Below are positions 43,436-52,399 of a DNA stretch of 64,000 bases, one piece after another; within the stretch, counting starts at the first letter, position 1, and each line of letters opens with the position of its first letter. Under the pieces are notes generated by a model, which searched no databases, was not told where the DNA came from, and saw nothing but the letters and a program-made list of their open reading frames with translations. The stretch covers positions 1-64,000 of the forward strand of contig NZ_NISX01000022.1 in the NCBI RefSeq assembly GCF_002591895.1, given 5' to 3'. Source of the DNA: Lacimicrobium alkaliphilum (lineage in GTDB: Bacteria > Pseudomonadota > Gammaproteobacteria > Enterobacterales > Alteromonadaceae). The position numbers were made by a program, and so were the translations under genes.

Positions 43436-44896
43436 GTGTCACAGAATCTGGAAACATTACGGGATAAAGCCTTGTATGTGGCACCGGCAAACCCTGCCGG
43501 CAGAGCCTTGCAGAACCGCTTATCTAATATAGGAGCCCGTGTGTTAGGGCTGGCGGATAACCTTAAACAGGGCACTGATATCATCAATGATGCTAAACAG
43601 GCACAACCTTTTGATGCTGTAGTGGTGGCAACCGGTGCGTTTCAGAATGCAATATGCCTGGGGTTGTTGGCGCGAGGGTTTTCTGCCGATTCAATCTATT
43701 GTCAGCAGGAAAATGCCAACCAGATAAGACGCTTCAGAATAACCTTTGCTATGCAGATGCAAAGGCTCAGAAACCAACTGGTATCTTTAGTTATCGGTGC
43801 TGGCTGCTGGTTATTGCCAAAAGGGAAAGTGGTTTATTACGCCGAAGAATTTATTGATACCAATGTGTTGCTGGCCTGGTATCAGCATTTTCAAATCAGT
43901 GCCGATGATGCCGTATTGATTGCCATGTCACTAAAGGGACAGCCGCTGGATGCACTGCCTGGAAAAGTACTTATTAATTCGCCCTTGCGGGCCTGGTGGC
44001 ATTTACTGCGGGCGAAGGTTTTAGTGCTGGATCATGAATACACAGGTTTTGCTTTTACGGAGCTACGTAAGCATAAGAAGGTAATACAACTCTGGCATGG
44101 ACTTCCCTATAAGGCTCTCTCCGGAAACCATCATTTTACGGAAATCTGCGATCAGGCTTTTGTTTCCAGCTCAGAATGGTTTAACCAGCATATTTTCCCG
44201 GAGATATTCAGGGCCAGAGAATATCTGAGCCTGGGCTATCCCCGCTGTGATGCGTTATTGCAAAAGCCTGAAGAGCGGGTGTGGCTTAATGCTGTGCCGC
44301 GGGAGAGACTAAACCAGTTAATGAGTGATATTGGCCCGGTATGGATCTATATGCCCACTTACCGGGATAGTGGTGATAACAGCTATGAGCTTGACCTTAA
44401 AACGCTGAATGCCTTTTGCCAACAAGCCGGCCGTGCATTGGTACTGAAATTTCACCCCTTTATTTCGCGTAAATTCAGCGATGCTATGGACTTGAGCGCT
44501 GACTCATCAGAACTACAGCCGTTACCGGAGCTGCCTAACCTTTATCTGTACCCCAGTGCCATGAATATATACCCCTTGCTTGCCGATGCTGAAGCCTTGA
44601 TCACTGATTATTCGTCAGTGGCTTTTGATTTTCTGGTGACCGATAAGCCAATTATCTATTATCAGTATGATAAAACCCGCTATCAGGCTATCCGTGGGAA
44701 CGCACTGGTGGAGGATAAGGACTTTATCGCCGGTCCGCTGGTGCAAAACCAACAAGAGTTGCATCAGGCACTGCAGAAAGTGTCTGATGGTGAGGATGCA
44801 TTTTCCCAAAAGCGGGCAGAGCTTGTCGGTAAGTTCGCCATCCGCTACCAGCCATCTGCCCCTGCCATCGCCAATTATGTGGCGAGCATTACGTAA
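43436..44896 (+). CDS. CDP-glycerol glycerophosphotransferase-family protein (plus strand)
   Basis: The 486-residue protein has a C-terminal Glyphos_transf (TagF-like) domain with QLWHGLPYKAL, VWIYMPTYRDSGDNSYEL, LVLKFHPFISRKF and the signature ITDYSSVAFDFLVTDKPIIY. The N-terminal 90 residues look like a small Rossmann module (LYVAPANPAGRALQ, LGLADN). It starts at a GTG at 43436. Such proteins in flagellin or capsule loci transfer glycerol phosphate or similar phospho-polyols; the real donor is unknown. It is convergent with a second protein of the same family. Confidence 0.8.
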   Translation: MSQNLETLRDKALYVAPANPAGRALQNRLSNIGARVLGLADNLKQGTDIINDAKQAQPFDAVVVATGAFQNAICLGLLARGFSADSIYCQQENANQIRRFRITFAMQMQRLRNQLVSLVIGAGCWLLPKGKVVYYAEEFIDTNVLLAWYQHFQISADDAVLIAMSLKGQPLDALPGKVLINSPLRAWWHLLRAKVLVLDHEYTGFAFTELRKHKKVIQLWHGLPYKALSGNHHFTEICDQAFVSSSEWFNQHIFPEIFRAREYLSLGYPRCDALLQKPEERVWLNAVPRERLNQLMSDIGPVWIYMPTYRDSGDNSYELDLKTLNAFCQQAGRALVLKFHPFISRKFSDAMDLSADSSELQPLPELPNLYLYPSAMNIYPLLADAEALITDYSSVAFDFLVTDKPIIYYQYDKTRYQAIRGNALVEDKDFIAGPLVQNQQELHQALQKVSDGEDAFSQKRAELVGKFAIRYQPSAPAIANYVASIT

Positions 44897-44912
44897 TAGC
44901 TTTGAGCAGTGG

Positions 44913-46316
44913 TTAACTATTTATCAACTGTTCGATCAGTTTGGCAACACGCTGGCTCGATTGATCGTCCTGAAAATGATGCACGATATCACGGATCTGA
45001 CGCCTTTGGATGGCGCCATCATCAGGGGCATTCAGTTGTTTTAATAATGTTTTCTGCAGGGTTTCCTGATCAGTGACTTTGGGCCCTGGTGCCCAGAAAT
45101 CATAGGGTTCAAGTAGCATTCCCCGGTTTTGTTGGTACTGGGTGAGATCTCCCGGTGTGAAAAGTATGGGTCTATCCATTAGCAAATAATCAAAATAGAC
45201 TGAGGAGTAGTCGGTAATCAGCATCTCTGCTGCGCCTAACACTTCATACAGATCCAGCCCGGATTCGCAAAACATATGTTCTGTCAGCACTTCCACCTGT
45301 TTTGGAAGCTGGCCAGGTTCTCCCATGCCAAAGTCCTCTTCCTGATAGGGGTGGGGTTTTACTACCAGTAAAATTTTATGTTTAGCTAACAGATCGATAA
45401 AGGCCTGCAGCTCAAAGCCGGGAACGCCAAACAAATCTGATGATGGTGCACCGTTCACCTGCCCGAACTGATCTTTTCGAAAAGTCGGTAAATAAAAAAT
45501 AATATGCCAGTCATCGAGGTTTCTGCCTAATAATTTGCACAGGTTCTCTGTGGCTGGAGCACTCAGCAAGGCATCATTTCTGGGCATGCCTGTTATTTGG
45601 TATTGCTCTGCGTTGGCGCCATAGCAGGCATTCATCAAAGTGGAGTAGGTGTGAGAATAGGAGCCAATGGCCCGGTATTGCTGCCAGTATTGGCAAACCT
45701 TATTCCTGGTGTTGTTGTCTGTCGCCAGGCTCATGCGGTTCAGCCCTTTTAGAGGGAATCCATGCCATAGTTGAATTGCGCGGGTCTGAGGGCGGATAAC
45801 GGTCTCATGGGTGGTGACGATAACGTCACTGGTGAGGATTTGCTGTAAATAGCGCTGATCTTTTTGATAGTCCAGAGCCCTTTGTGCCTGCAAACCAACC
45901 TGTTCTAGTGCGCCACTTTTGGCTAAAGCCAGGGTGTTGGAGCCTGAATGGTTATGTACCAGTAAGGTTACTTTGCCCGGTTCAATGCTGTCTTCAGCAT
46001 TGGTGTCAAACCAGCGCAGTGGTGGGGCTTCTGTGCGCATTCCTTTGTACTGAGGATCGTAAATGGCAAAGTGAGATATACCTGAATGAATCAATTGCTC
46101 ACAGATTTCAACGGCAAATTGAGAAGCGATCACAATATTCATATCCGGAAAATGTCTTCTCGCCTGTTCCAGACTGAATATTGGTAAATCACAGAAGCTT
46201 GATCCCTGGCGTTTTTGATCATTGTCGATAAAACCTGAGATCTCAAAATCTGAAGCCAGGGCTCTTTTGGCCATCTGACCTTTCCTGGATGCGCCAAAAA
46301 TCAGTACATTGCTCAT
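44913..46316 (-). CDS. CDP-glycerol glycerophosphotransferase-family protein (minus strand)
   Basis: The 467-residue protein begins with a PglD-like nucleotide-binding module (LIFGASRKGQMAKRAL, ISGFIDNDQKRQG, IVIASQFAVEICEQL). A Glyphos_transf domain follows: VTLLVHNHSGSNTL, IQLWHGFPLKGLNRM, IIFYLPTFRKDQFGQ, VVKPHPYQEEDF and LITDYSSVYFDYLLMDRPIL. It belongs to the same family as its convergent neighbour but shares only the motifs. It lies divergently from the KpsS-like gene at 46515. A role in adding a phospho-polyol to the flagellar glycan is inferred. Confidence 0.8.
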   Translation of the reverse strand: MSNVLIFGASRKGQMAKRALASDFEISGFIDNDQKRQGSSFCDLPIFSLEQARRHFPDMNIVIASQFAVEICEQLIHSGISHFAIYDPQYKGMRTEAPPLRWFDTNAEDSIEPGKVTLLVHNHSGSNTLALAKSGALEQVGLQAQRALDYQKDQRYLQQILTSDVIVTTHETVIRPQTRAIQLWHGFPLKGLNRMSLATDNNTRNKVCQYWQQYRAIGSYSHTYSTLMNACYGANAEQYQITGMPRNDALLSAPATENLCKLLGRNLDDWHIIFYLPTFRKDQFGQVNGAPSSDLFGVPGFELQAFIDLLAKHKILLVVKPHPYQEEDFGMGEPGQLPKQVEVLTEHMFCESGLDLYEVLGAAEMLITDYSSVYFDYLLMDRPILFTPGDLTQYQQNRGMLLEPYDFWAPGPKVTDQETLQKTLLKQLNAPDDGAIQRRQIRDIVHHFQDDQSSQRVAKLIEQLINS

Positions 46317-46514
46317 AAATAATCCACTATTTGCTTTTCTCCATGAAAGGTATCGGCCCCATGGTGAGGTTACTTGGGTAAATTTTGCTTATGATTCGCG
46401 TAACAGTTACTTTATGTCAATACACTAAAGAGGCTGGTTACAGAGACGATAGTTGATATATATTCCGTTTAATAATCAATGTGTAATGACTATTAGAGAG
46501 TAAGGAAGGGGTAA

Positions 46515-48230
46515 ATGCAAAAAAGCGCGGTGCTCTTTCTTGATCGGCCTCATGCCAATGGTATGGTGCACATCTGGTTAAGGGAATATTTCTTTGAGGC
46601 TGGTTATCATCTTATTGATCTGCCCATGCCAGTCTGGAAAAGTTCTGTATTGGCCAACGTGGAGCAACACCACCCGGATAATTACTTATCTGACCTCGAT
46701 TGGGATGAGATGGCCAGGCATACGTTCGCTCGCCTGAGTGGCATGTATGACTATGGGGCCATTGACAAGGACAAGAAACAAGCCCTGATAGGAGCATTTC
46801 GCAACTTCGCCTGGCAACTGGAGCAGCATTTTATAAATGGCAATGTTGCCTTTGTGGTGGCCTTCGGCAATTACCGTATTGAGTCAAAATTAGGTGGGCT
46901 CTTCGCAGACAAGTATGTCAGCCAGGTGATTACGCTGGAGACTTTTTTTCTGCAGCAATATTATTATCTGGAATTTTTTGCCCGCCAGGTATGCAATCAT
47001 CATGGATACCGCCTGCGCTGGCAACAACAGCGGCTGCATAAATTGCCTGAAGAAGCACATGTTATCCTTGATGAGCTGGTTTATTCCAGAAACACAGGTG
47101 CGTTGATGGATGGCTATATCAGCCAGCCATGTCCGGACAGTGGTGCGGAACACATTGCTGAGCGACTGGCTTCTCATCAGGGTAAAATTGCGTTGCTGTT
47201 AGGACAAGTGGCACACGACGCTGTGATCGTTAATGATCTGAAAAATTTTGCCGATCAGAAAGACTTTTTGAGTGCAGCTATCGACAGCTTCCTGGAGCAA
47301 AGCGACAAGGATTGGTTAATGGTTTGCCGGCTGCATCCTCTGGAGCAACGTTATGGTGATCAGACGTTGGCCCACTTGGAACAGCGCTATGCCAGTCACC
47401 CCAGAGTATTACTGATATCGGGTCAGCAGTTTAATACCTATAAACTGATGCAACTGGCCAGTTTTGGTATTGTGGCCAACAGCCAGAGCGGCTTAGAGAT
47501 GGCATACAGAGGAAAGGCGGTGCTGGTTTGCGCAAAGCCTTACTACGCCGATAGCGGCTGTTTTCTCGAAGCCACTGACAGGGAGACACTTGCAGTTCAG
47601 ATGGCCAGATTAGTGGATGGATGGAAGCCGGATCAACAGGCCGGTGTTGTGCTGAAAAATTACTTATATGGATTGGTAAATGGCTATTTATGCCGACGCA
47701 GTCGCTCGGCAACCTATGCCCGCCTCAGTGCGCAGAATATTAGTTCCAAAAAAGATGCCTTGTTATGCAAGTTGGTATCAGGCTATAGACGCATTAAATC
47801 ACGTTTAGTGAGAGGCTATGGCTATTTCCATAGTAAGTATTTGCTTTGTGACTATGGTATTCAGGCTGATGGTACGCCGGGGTGGAGTTTTGTCAGTGGC
47901 TCCAAAGTCGAATTAGCTAAAGGAAAAATCCTGTTGTTCGGGGTAGGCACTCTGACCCATCTGTTGGTAAAACACAATAGTGAACGTTTCATCCTTTGTT
48001 CAGATAATATGGCCGATATCGGACAGGATATTTTCGGGCAGCAGGTTCGTTTATTCGATACATCTTTATTGAAAAACTTCTCGGGTATGATCATTTTCAC
48101 CTGCCCCAGGGCTAAAGCGAAGGTGCTGGCCAGTAAAGCTTTGCAACACAATTCCGATATAGAAGCATATCGGGCGAAAAAGGTTCAGCTTGCAGATAAG
48201 CTGCACTATGTCCTCCATCCTCTGCATTAA
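46515..48230 (+). CDS. Capsule-export/KpsS-like glycosyltransferase protein
   Basis: The 571-residue protein resembles KpsS/KpsC-type Kdo transferases in its centre (about residues 225-400): KIALLLGQVAHDAVIV, then LMVCRLHPLEQRYGDQ, and IVANSQSGLEMAYRGKAVLV with AKPYYADSG after it. Its C-terminal 110 residues form a Rossmann-like module (KILLFGVGTLTHLLVKH, FILCSDNMADIGQD) also seen attached to other transferases here. The start ATG follows AAGGAAGGGG. The natural donor of KpsS relatives is CMP-Kdo, so use of a CMP-nonulosonate is plausible but unproven. Confidence 0.65.
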   Translation: MQKSAVLFLDRPHANGMVHIWLREYFFEAGYHLIDLPMPVWKSSVLANVEQHHPDNYLSDLDWDEMARHTFARLSGMYDYGAIDKDKKQALIGAFRNFAWQLEQHFINGNVAFVVAFGNYRIESKLGGLFADKYVSQVITLETFFLQQYYYLEFFARQVCNHHGYRLRWQQQRLHKLPEEAHVILDELVYSRNTGALMDGYISQPCPDSGAEHIAERLASHQGKIALLLGQVAHDAVIVNDLKNFADQKDFLSAAIDSFLEQSDKDWLMVCRLHPLEQRYGDQTLAHLEQRYASHPRVLLISGQQFNTYKLMQLASFGIVANSQSGLEMAYRGKAVLVCAKPYYADSGCFLEATDRETLAVQMARLVDGWKPDQQAGVVLKNYLYGLVNGYLCRRSRSATYARLSAQNISSKKDALLCKLVSGYRRIKSRLVRGYGYFHSKYLLCDYGIQADGTPGWSFVSGSKVELAKGKILLFGVGTLTHLLVKHNSERFILCSDNMADIGQDIFGQQVRLFDTSLLKNFSGMIIFTCPRAKAKVLASKALQHNSDIEAYRAKKVQLADKLHYVLHPLH

Positions 48231-48292
48231 ATGTTGGTGATTTATTGTCAATAGCTGAGCTGAAGGATTGAGGACATTACAGGAGAAGTTAG

Positions 48293-49402
48293 TTGAAAGC
48301 AGCGCATGTAGTTCATCACAAAAGTGGTGAAGTTTCGATTTGTATTGATGAGCAAGTTACATCCATCACCCCTCCATGGAAGCTGTCGGAAACGTGTTCA
48401 GGATTACAACGCATAGTCAGCGATAACCATCTGCAATATCTGAGCAGTATGGAAGCGGAGGCGGCCATGCTGGATTGGTACAATGCTCTTGATATTGAGG
48501 GGAAATTGGAAATCATTCTGCCGGATCTGGATTACTATCTGCAATTATGGCAAAAGGCCGTCTGGGATGAGAAAAATCTGCGTGATATGGACTCAGAAGC
48601 ACGTTTAGCGTTTGCAGGTTTATTTGGTGCGCAGATAGATGCCAACCCAAGGTCGGATAAATACAGCGGCTTATACCATGATTGTCACAAGTCAGGTTAT
48701 AACAAGGCGCGCCTGAATTTTCTTATGCAAAGAGCCGGATTTGTCCGCGTTTCTGTTGCGCAGGAGGCAGGCAGGCTGATTGCAAAGGGTGTGAAAACCA
48801 TGCATAAGGGCGAGCGTCAGGTCACTCCGAGCTATGAGAACATTCGTCAGGACCATAAAGAACGATATCAGTTTGCCTGTGAACAGCTAAAGCCCTTGAA
48901 ACCTAATAGTATCCTGGATCTGGCTTGTGGTATTGGCTACGGTTCGCTGATGCTGAATGAGCAAACTGGTAGTGAGGTAATAGGAGTCGATATTGACAAA
49001 GGTGCTATCGACTATGCCAATACTTATTATTCAGGCGAGCGCACCCGCTTCATATGCCAGGATGCCCGTAAATTAGAAATTCCTGAAGGCAAGATGGATG
49101 CAGTGGTCTCCTTTGAGACTATTGAGCATATAGACTTCGACAGGCAGTTATTATCAGTGTTCTATTCATGTCTCAGACCTGGTGGTGTACTAATTTGTTC
49201 CACTCCTAATCAGGATGTTATGCCATTTGATAAAAATAGATTTGCCTTTCATATCAAACACTACACTGTGAGTGAAGTGGTCGACCTGTTGCAGTCTTGC
49301 GGATTCTCAGATATCAGGCTATTCAAGCAGGAAGATGCTAAAGCGGCACCTGTGACGCCGGGTAACGATGGCTGCTTTACGATTGCAGTAGCGAGGCGCT
49401 GA
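48293..49402 (+). CDS. Methyltransferase with degenerate N-terminal and SAM-binding C-terminal halves
   Basis: The 369-residue protein starts at a TTG (48293) with AGGAGA upstream. The C-terminal half is a class I SAM methyltransferase: SILDLACGIGYGSLMLNE, VIGVDIDKGAIDYA, then DAVVSFETIEHI and LRPGGVLICSTPN. The N-terminal half (about 1-170) looks like the tail of another methyltransferase-like domain of polysaccharide loci (YSGLYHDCHKSGYNKARLNF, LMQRAGF) but lacks a SAM motif. Probably it methylates a glycan component. Its stop overlaps the next start. Confidence 0.78.
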   Translation: MKAAHVVHHKSGEVSICIDEQVTSITPPWKLSETCSGLQRIVSDNHLQYLSSMEAEAAMLDWYNALDIEGKLEIILPDLDYYLQLWQKAVWDEKNLRDMDSEARLAFAGLFGAQIDANPRSDKYSGLYHDCHKSGYNKARLNFLMQRAGFVRVSVAQEAGRLIAKGVKTMHKGERQVTPSYENIRQDHKERYQFACEQLKPLKPNSILDLACGIGYGSLMLNEQTGSEVIGVDIDKGAIDYANTYYSGERTRFICQDARKLEIPEGKMDAVVSFETIEHIDFDRQLLSVFYSCLRPGGVLICSTPNQDVMPFDKNRFAFHIKHYTVSEVVDLLQSCGFSDIRLFKQEDAKAAPVTPGNDGCFTIAVARR

Positions 49403-50607
49403 TGCGCTTTTCAGTTGTTATTCCTGTTTACAATAGGGTTGAGCCTCTGGAGCGAGCGCTAAGTTCTGTTTTGAGGCAAACTTGCCAGGACTTTGAAGTA
49501 TACGTTGTGGATGATGGCTCTGAAGCTGATATAGCGAAGCAGATCAGGCAATTAATTACGGAATTAAATGATCAACGTATTCAGCTTCTGGTGCATCCAT
49601 CTAATAAGAATGGTGCCGCTGCGAGAAATACAGGAATCCGAGCAGCCAGGGGCGACTATATTTGTTTTCTTGATTCTGATGATGAATGGTTGCCTGAGAA
49701 GTTACAGCGGGTAAGTGAGGTTTTAGACACTCAGGTTAGAAGTAGATTGCCTATTCTGCTTCATCACCAATATCAGAATGTTGATAATGGTATAAAAAGG
49801 TCAGCGCTGCCAAAACAGGCGAAAAGCAACGCTGAAAGCGTTGCTCACTATTCTTTTGTGACCAATAATGTCGGAGGGATCCAGTCCAGCACAATTACCG
49901 TGAGTCGGGAACTGGCTAGTCAAACTCTGTTTAATGAAAAGCTTAAAGGTCATCAGGACTGGGATTTTTGTCTGCGAGTCGGTGAGGTTTGCGAAAATTT
50001 TGAATTTATTTCTTTGCCCCTGGCCTTGCGTTATAGAGATTCAGACAGTGGTGTAGCCAAGAGTTTAGATTGGCGGTTTTCTTTAAACTTTCTTCGTGAA
50101 TACAGATGTTACTTTGATCCTAGAACTAAAAATAGCTATTTGCAGCGCGTAGTTATTAAAAAAGCAGCTCAGCAGGATGAGTTGATGCGGTTGTTTTTTA
50201 TTCTAATGTGTTGGCCAAAAATATTTTTCAGTATTTCTTCGCAAAGGACTCTAATTGGGAGTTGCCTGAATAGAAAAAGATTAAAAGCTCGCTACCGCCG
50301 CTTGTTAGATTATTTTAACAAAAATAACGTAAAACGAGTAATCCTGTGGGGAGCGAACAACTATACTTTGCATTATTTTTCAATGGAAGACTCGTCATCA
50401 GAAGTGATATGTATTTTAGATCAATGCGCACCAGAACATGGGGTTTTATTTTCCAGCATTCCGCTAAGATCAGTTCAGAGTGTTGAAGCTAAGTTGCTTA
50501 GGGAAGCAGAGGCAATAGTATTGATGACTGATCGGCATCAGCAACAGATGCAGAGGCAATTGGCAGAGAGAATGCCGGAAGCTTGTTCAAAGGTGTTAAT
50601 ATTCTGA
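49402..50607 (+). CDS. Glycosyltransferase family 2 with C-terminal Rossmann-like module
   Basis: The 401-residue protein has a GT-A fold at residues 1-250: FSVVIPVYNRVEPLERAL, VYVVDDGSEADIAK, GAAARNTGIRAARGDYICFL with DSDDEW, and a later HQDWDFCLRVG acceptor-side motif. The C-terminal 90 residues (VKRVILWGANNYTLHYF, ICILDQCAPE) form a small nucleotide-binding-like module. It probably adds a sugar to the flagellar or a surface glycan; the sugar is unknown. Codons are more A/T-rich than in the Pse genes, hinting at separate acquisition. Confidence 0.82.
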   Translation: MRFSVVIPVYNRVEPLERALSSVLRQTCQDFEVYVVDDGSEADIAKQIRQLITELNDQRIQLLVHPSNKNGAAARNTGIRAARGDYICFLDSDDEWLPEKLQRVSEVLDTQVRSRLPILLHHQYQNVDNGIKRSALPKQAKSNAESVAHYSFVTNNVGGIQSSTITVSRELASQTLFNEKLKGHQDWDFCLRVGEVCENFEFISLPLALRYRDSDSGVAKSLDWRFSLNFLREYRCYFDPRTKNSYLQRVVIKKAAQQDELMRLFFILMCWPKIFFSISSQRTLIGSCLNRKRLKARYRRLLDYFNKNNVKRVILWGANNYTLHYFSMEDSSSEVICILDQCAPEHGVLFSSIPLRSVQSVEAKLLREAEAIVLMTDRHQQQMQRQLAERMPEACSKVLIF

Positions 50608-50667
50608 AGGCCAACCGATTGGTAAATATATACCAACACCATCAATATAAACTTTATAAGAAGTAAT

Positions 50668-51492
50668 ATGAAAAAGATTATAGTGGGCATAATTCGACAT
50701 TATAGAAGTGGTGGTTTACGTAAAGCCATTTGGTATGTTCGCTCACGCTTCTATCATGATGTGATTAAAAAGATAAAGTTCGGGGATTTTCACTATTGGT
50801 TGAATCCTGAGCGGGTTCTGGCAAAGCGTTTCGAACTTCAGTTACCCGCAGTCGATAACGAGGAGTTTGTTTCTCTGGGGAATTACTGTGTCAGCAGGAA
50901 GATTCCCTTGTGTGAAAAGAGTACGATATACTCACTCGGGGTGCTTAATGATACTAGTTTTGACGAACAAGTATCTACAGCTTATAACTGCAATGTTTAT
51001 CTGTTTGATCCGTCGATTATTGCCACCAGGCATATCAATAAAAAGAATAACAAACTATTTAAATTCCAACAGGTTGGTGTGTGGAAAGATTCTGGTGAAA
51101 TAAAATTTTATACGCCAATGTATGGTGGCTCGCCTTCAATGGTATTTGAGCATGCAGGGCAAGAGTTTTCAGCTCCCTGTAAAACCTTGCCTGTACTAAT
51201 GCAGGAGTATGGTCACACATCAATAGATCTGATTAAGCTGGACATTGAGGGTGCTGCGATGGGAGTTCTCAATCATATGTTGGATGAAAAAATATATCCG
51301 GGTCAGGTTATTGTAGAATTTGAACGGCCAAACAAAAAGGATGCTATGGAATTTTTTCAGTTTTACAGAGAATTGTTAAATCTGCTAGAACGCTTTGATT
51401 CACTTTCTTATAAAGCTTATGTGATACCGCGTGAGAGGTATAAGTATTTTTCAATTGAGATGATTTTAGTCAGAAATCCGGAAGTGGGGTGA
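50668..51492 (+). CDS. FkbM family methyltransferase
   Basis: The 274-residue protein has the FkbM pattern: KFYTPMYGGSPSMVF-type substrate region, then SIDLIKLDIEGAAMGVLNHM, the family core motif, and VIVEFERPN. The usual N-terminal GxGxG-like SAM loop is weak (YSLGVLNDTSFDEQ). FkbM proteins are O-methyltransferases common in polysaccharide and flagellin-modification loci. A 157-base gap follows before the PhyH gene. Confidence 0.8.
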   Translation: MKKIIVGIIRHYRSGGLRKAIWYVRSRFYHDVIKKIKFGDFHYWLNPERVLAKRFELQLPAVDNEEFVSLGNYCVSRKIPLCEKSTIYSLGVLNDTSFDEQVSTAYNCNVYLFDPSIIATRHINKKNNKLFKFQQVGVWKDSGEIKFYTPMYGGSPSMVFEHAGQEFSAPCKTLPVLMQEYGHTSIDLIKLDIEGAAMGVLNHMLDEKIYPGQVIVEFERPNKKDAMEFFQFYRELLNLLERFDSLSYKAYVIPRERYKYFSIEMILVRNPEVG

Positions 51493-51649
51493 TCTTCTGA
51501 AGGTAAATTTTACCCAGTGTCCACTATCTTAAAGGATATAGCACGATTGCCGATAACATAGTAATTCTTGAGAGTATGAACAATCTGTGTCTGTTGCCAC
51601 AGACGTGATTCGGATGTTGTGTTGACCACTTGATGTTTTGGAGGATGCA

Positions 51650-52399
51650 ATGCACGGCACAGTCGATTATATACTGACTGATCTAAGAAGGCGAAGTTTG
51701 CCAGACGCTGTGGAAGCAGTACTGGAGCGCGTCAGGTATTTTGGTCTGTGCATGATACCTGAGTATTACTCTCATCAGTTCTGCGAGCAGGCTGTCGGAA
51801 TTATTCGCGCACATGAGGCTAACAGGGATGTAGATATCTGGCGGGACGCACAAGGTTCTGACACGCGCATAATGGGTATCGAGGCGTTCCAGTCTGAACT
51901 GGATATTCGCAAGGATGTTTTAGTCGGGCGCGTTATCGCTTCGCTCTACGGCCAACCGCCTGGAAGTGGCTTTATTACCAGTGGTCATCTACTTTTTAGG
52001 CCCGGAAACCTGGGCTCTGGGGGAGGATGGCACCGAGACTCTGTGCACAGTGATCAATTTAAGGCACTGGTGTATCTTACCGATGTTAACTCCGATAATG
52101 GCCCTTTTCAGTATTACCTGAACACTTCAAGTGAGAACAGCCTCGCTGAATTGGAAGAGCATTACGACATACCTGTTACAGAGAACCGTATCTCCTGCGA
52201 TCCTACATCTGTGCTACCGGTGGATCGTCTGGTTGAAGTGTGTGGACCCGCAGGAAGTCTGATTATTTCCAATACGAGGGGCATTCACCGGGGCAAGCCG
52301 ATACAAAGCAATGAGCGATTCTCATTAACCAGTTATCACTGGAAAGGTGGCATTCCGGCTCATATTGATAAGTTAGTGAACAAGAGTTGTCTGGCCTGA
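51650..52399 (+). CDS. Phytanoyl-CoA dioxygenase (PhyH) family oxygenase
   Basis: The ATG at 51650 is preceded by GGAGG and is preferred over a TTG at 51638. The 249-residue protein carries the Fe(II)/2-oxoglutarate facial triad: H128-x-D130 in GGWHRDSVHSD and H213 in RGIHRGKPI. ALVYLTDVNSDNGPFQYY lies between, as typical for PhyH. Members hydroxylate small molecules and sugar-like substrates. Its stop overlaps the start of the sialyltransferase-like gene (TGATG), so it likely acts on the same glycan. Substrate unknown. Confidence 0.82.
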   Translation: MHGTVDYILTDLRRRSLPDAVEAVLERVRYFGLCMIPEYYSHQFCEQAVGIIRAHEANRDVDIWRDAQGSDTRIMGIEAFQSELDIRKDVLVGRVIASLYGQPPGSGFITSGHLLFRPGNLGSGGGWHRDSVHSDQFKALVYLTDVNSDNGPFQYYLNTSSENSLAELEEHYDIPVTENRISCDPTSVLPVDRLVEVCGPAGSLIISNTRGIHRGKPIQSNERFSLTSYHWKGGIPAHIDKLVNKSCLA

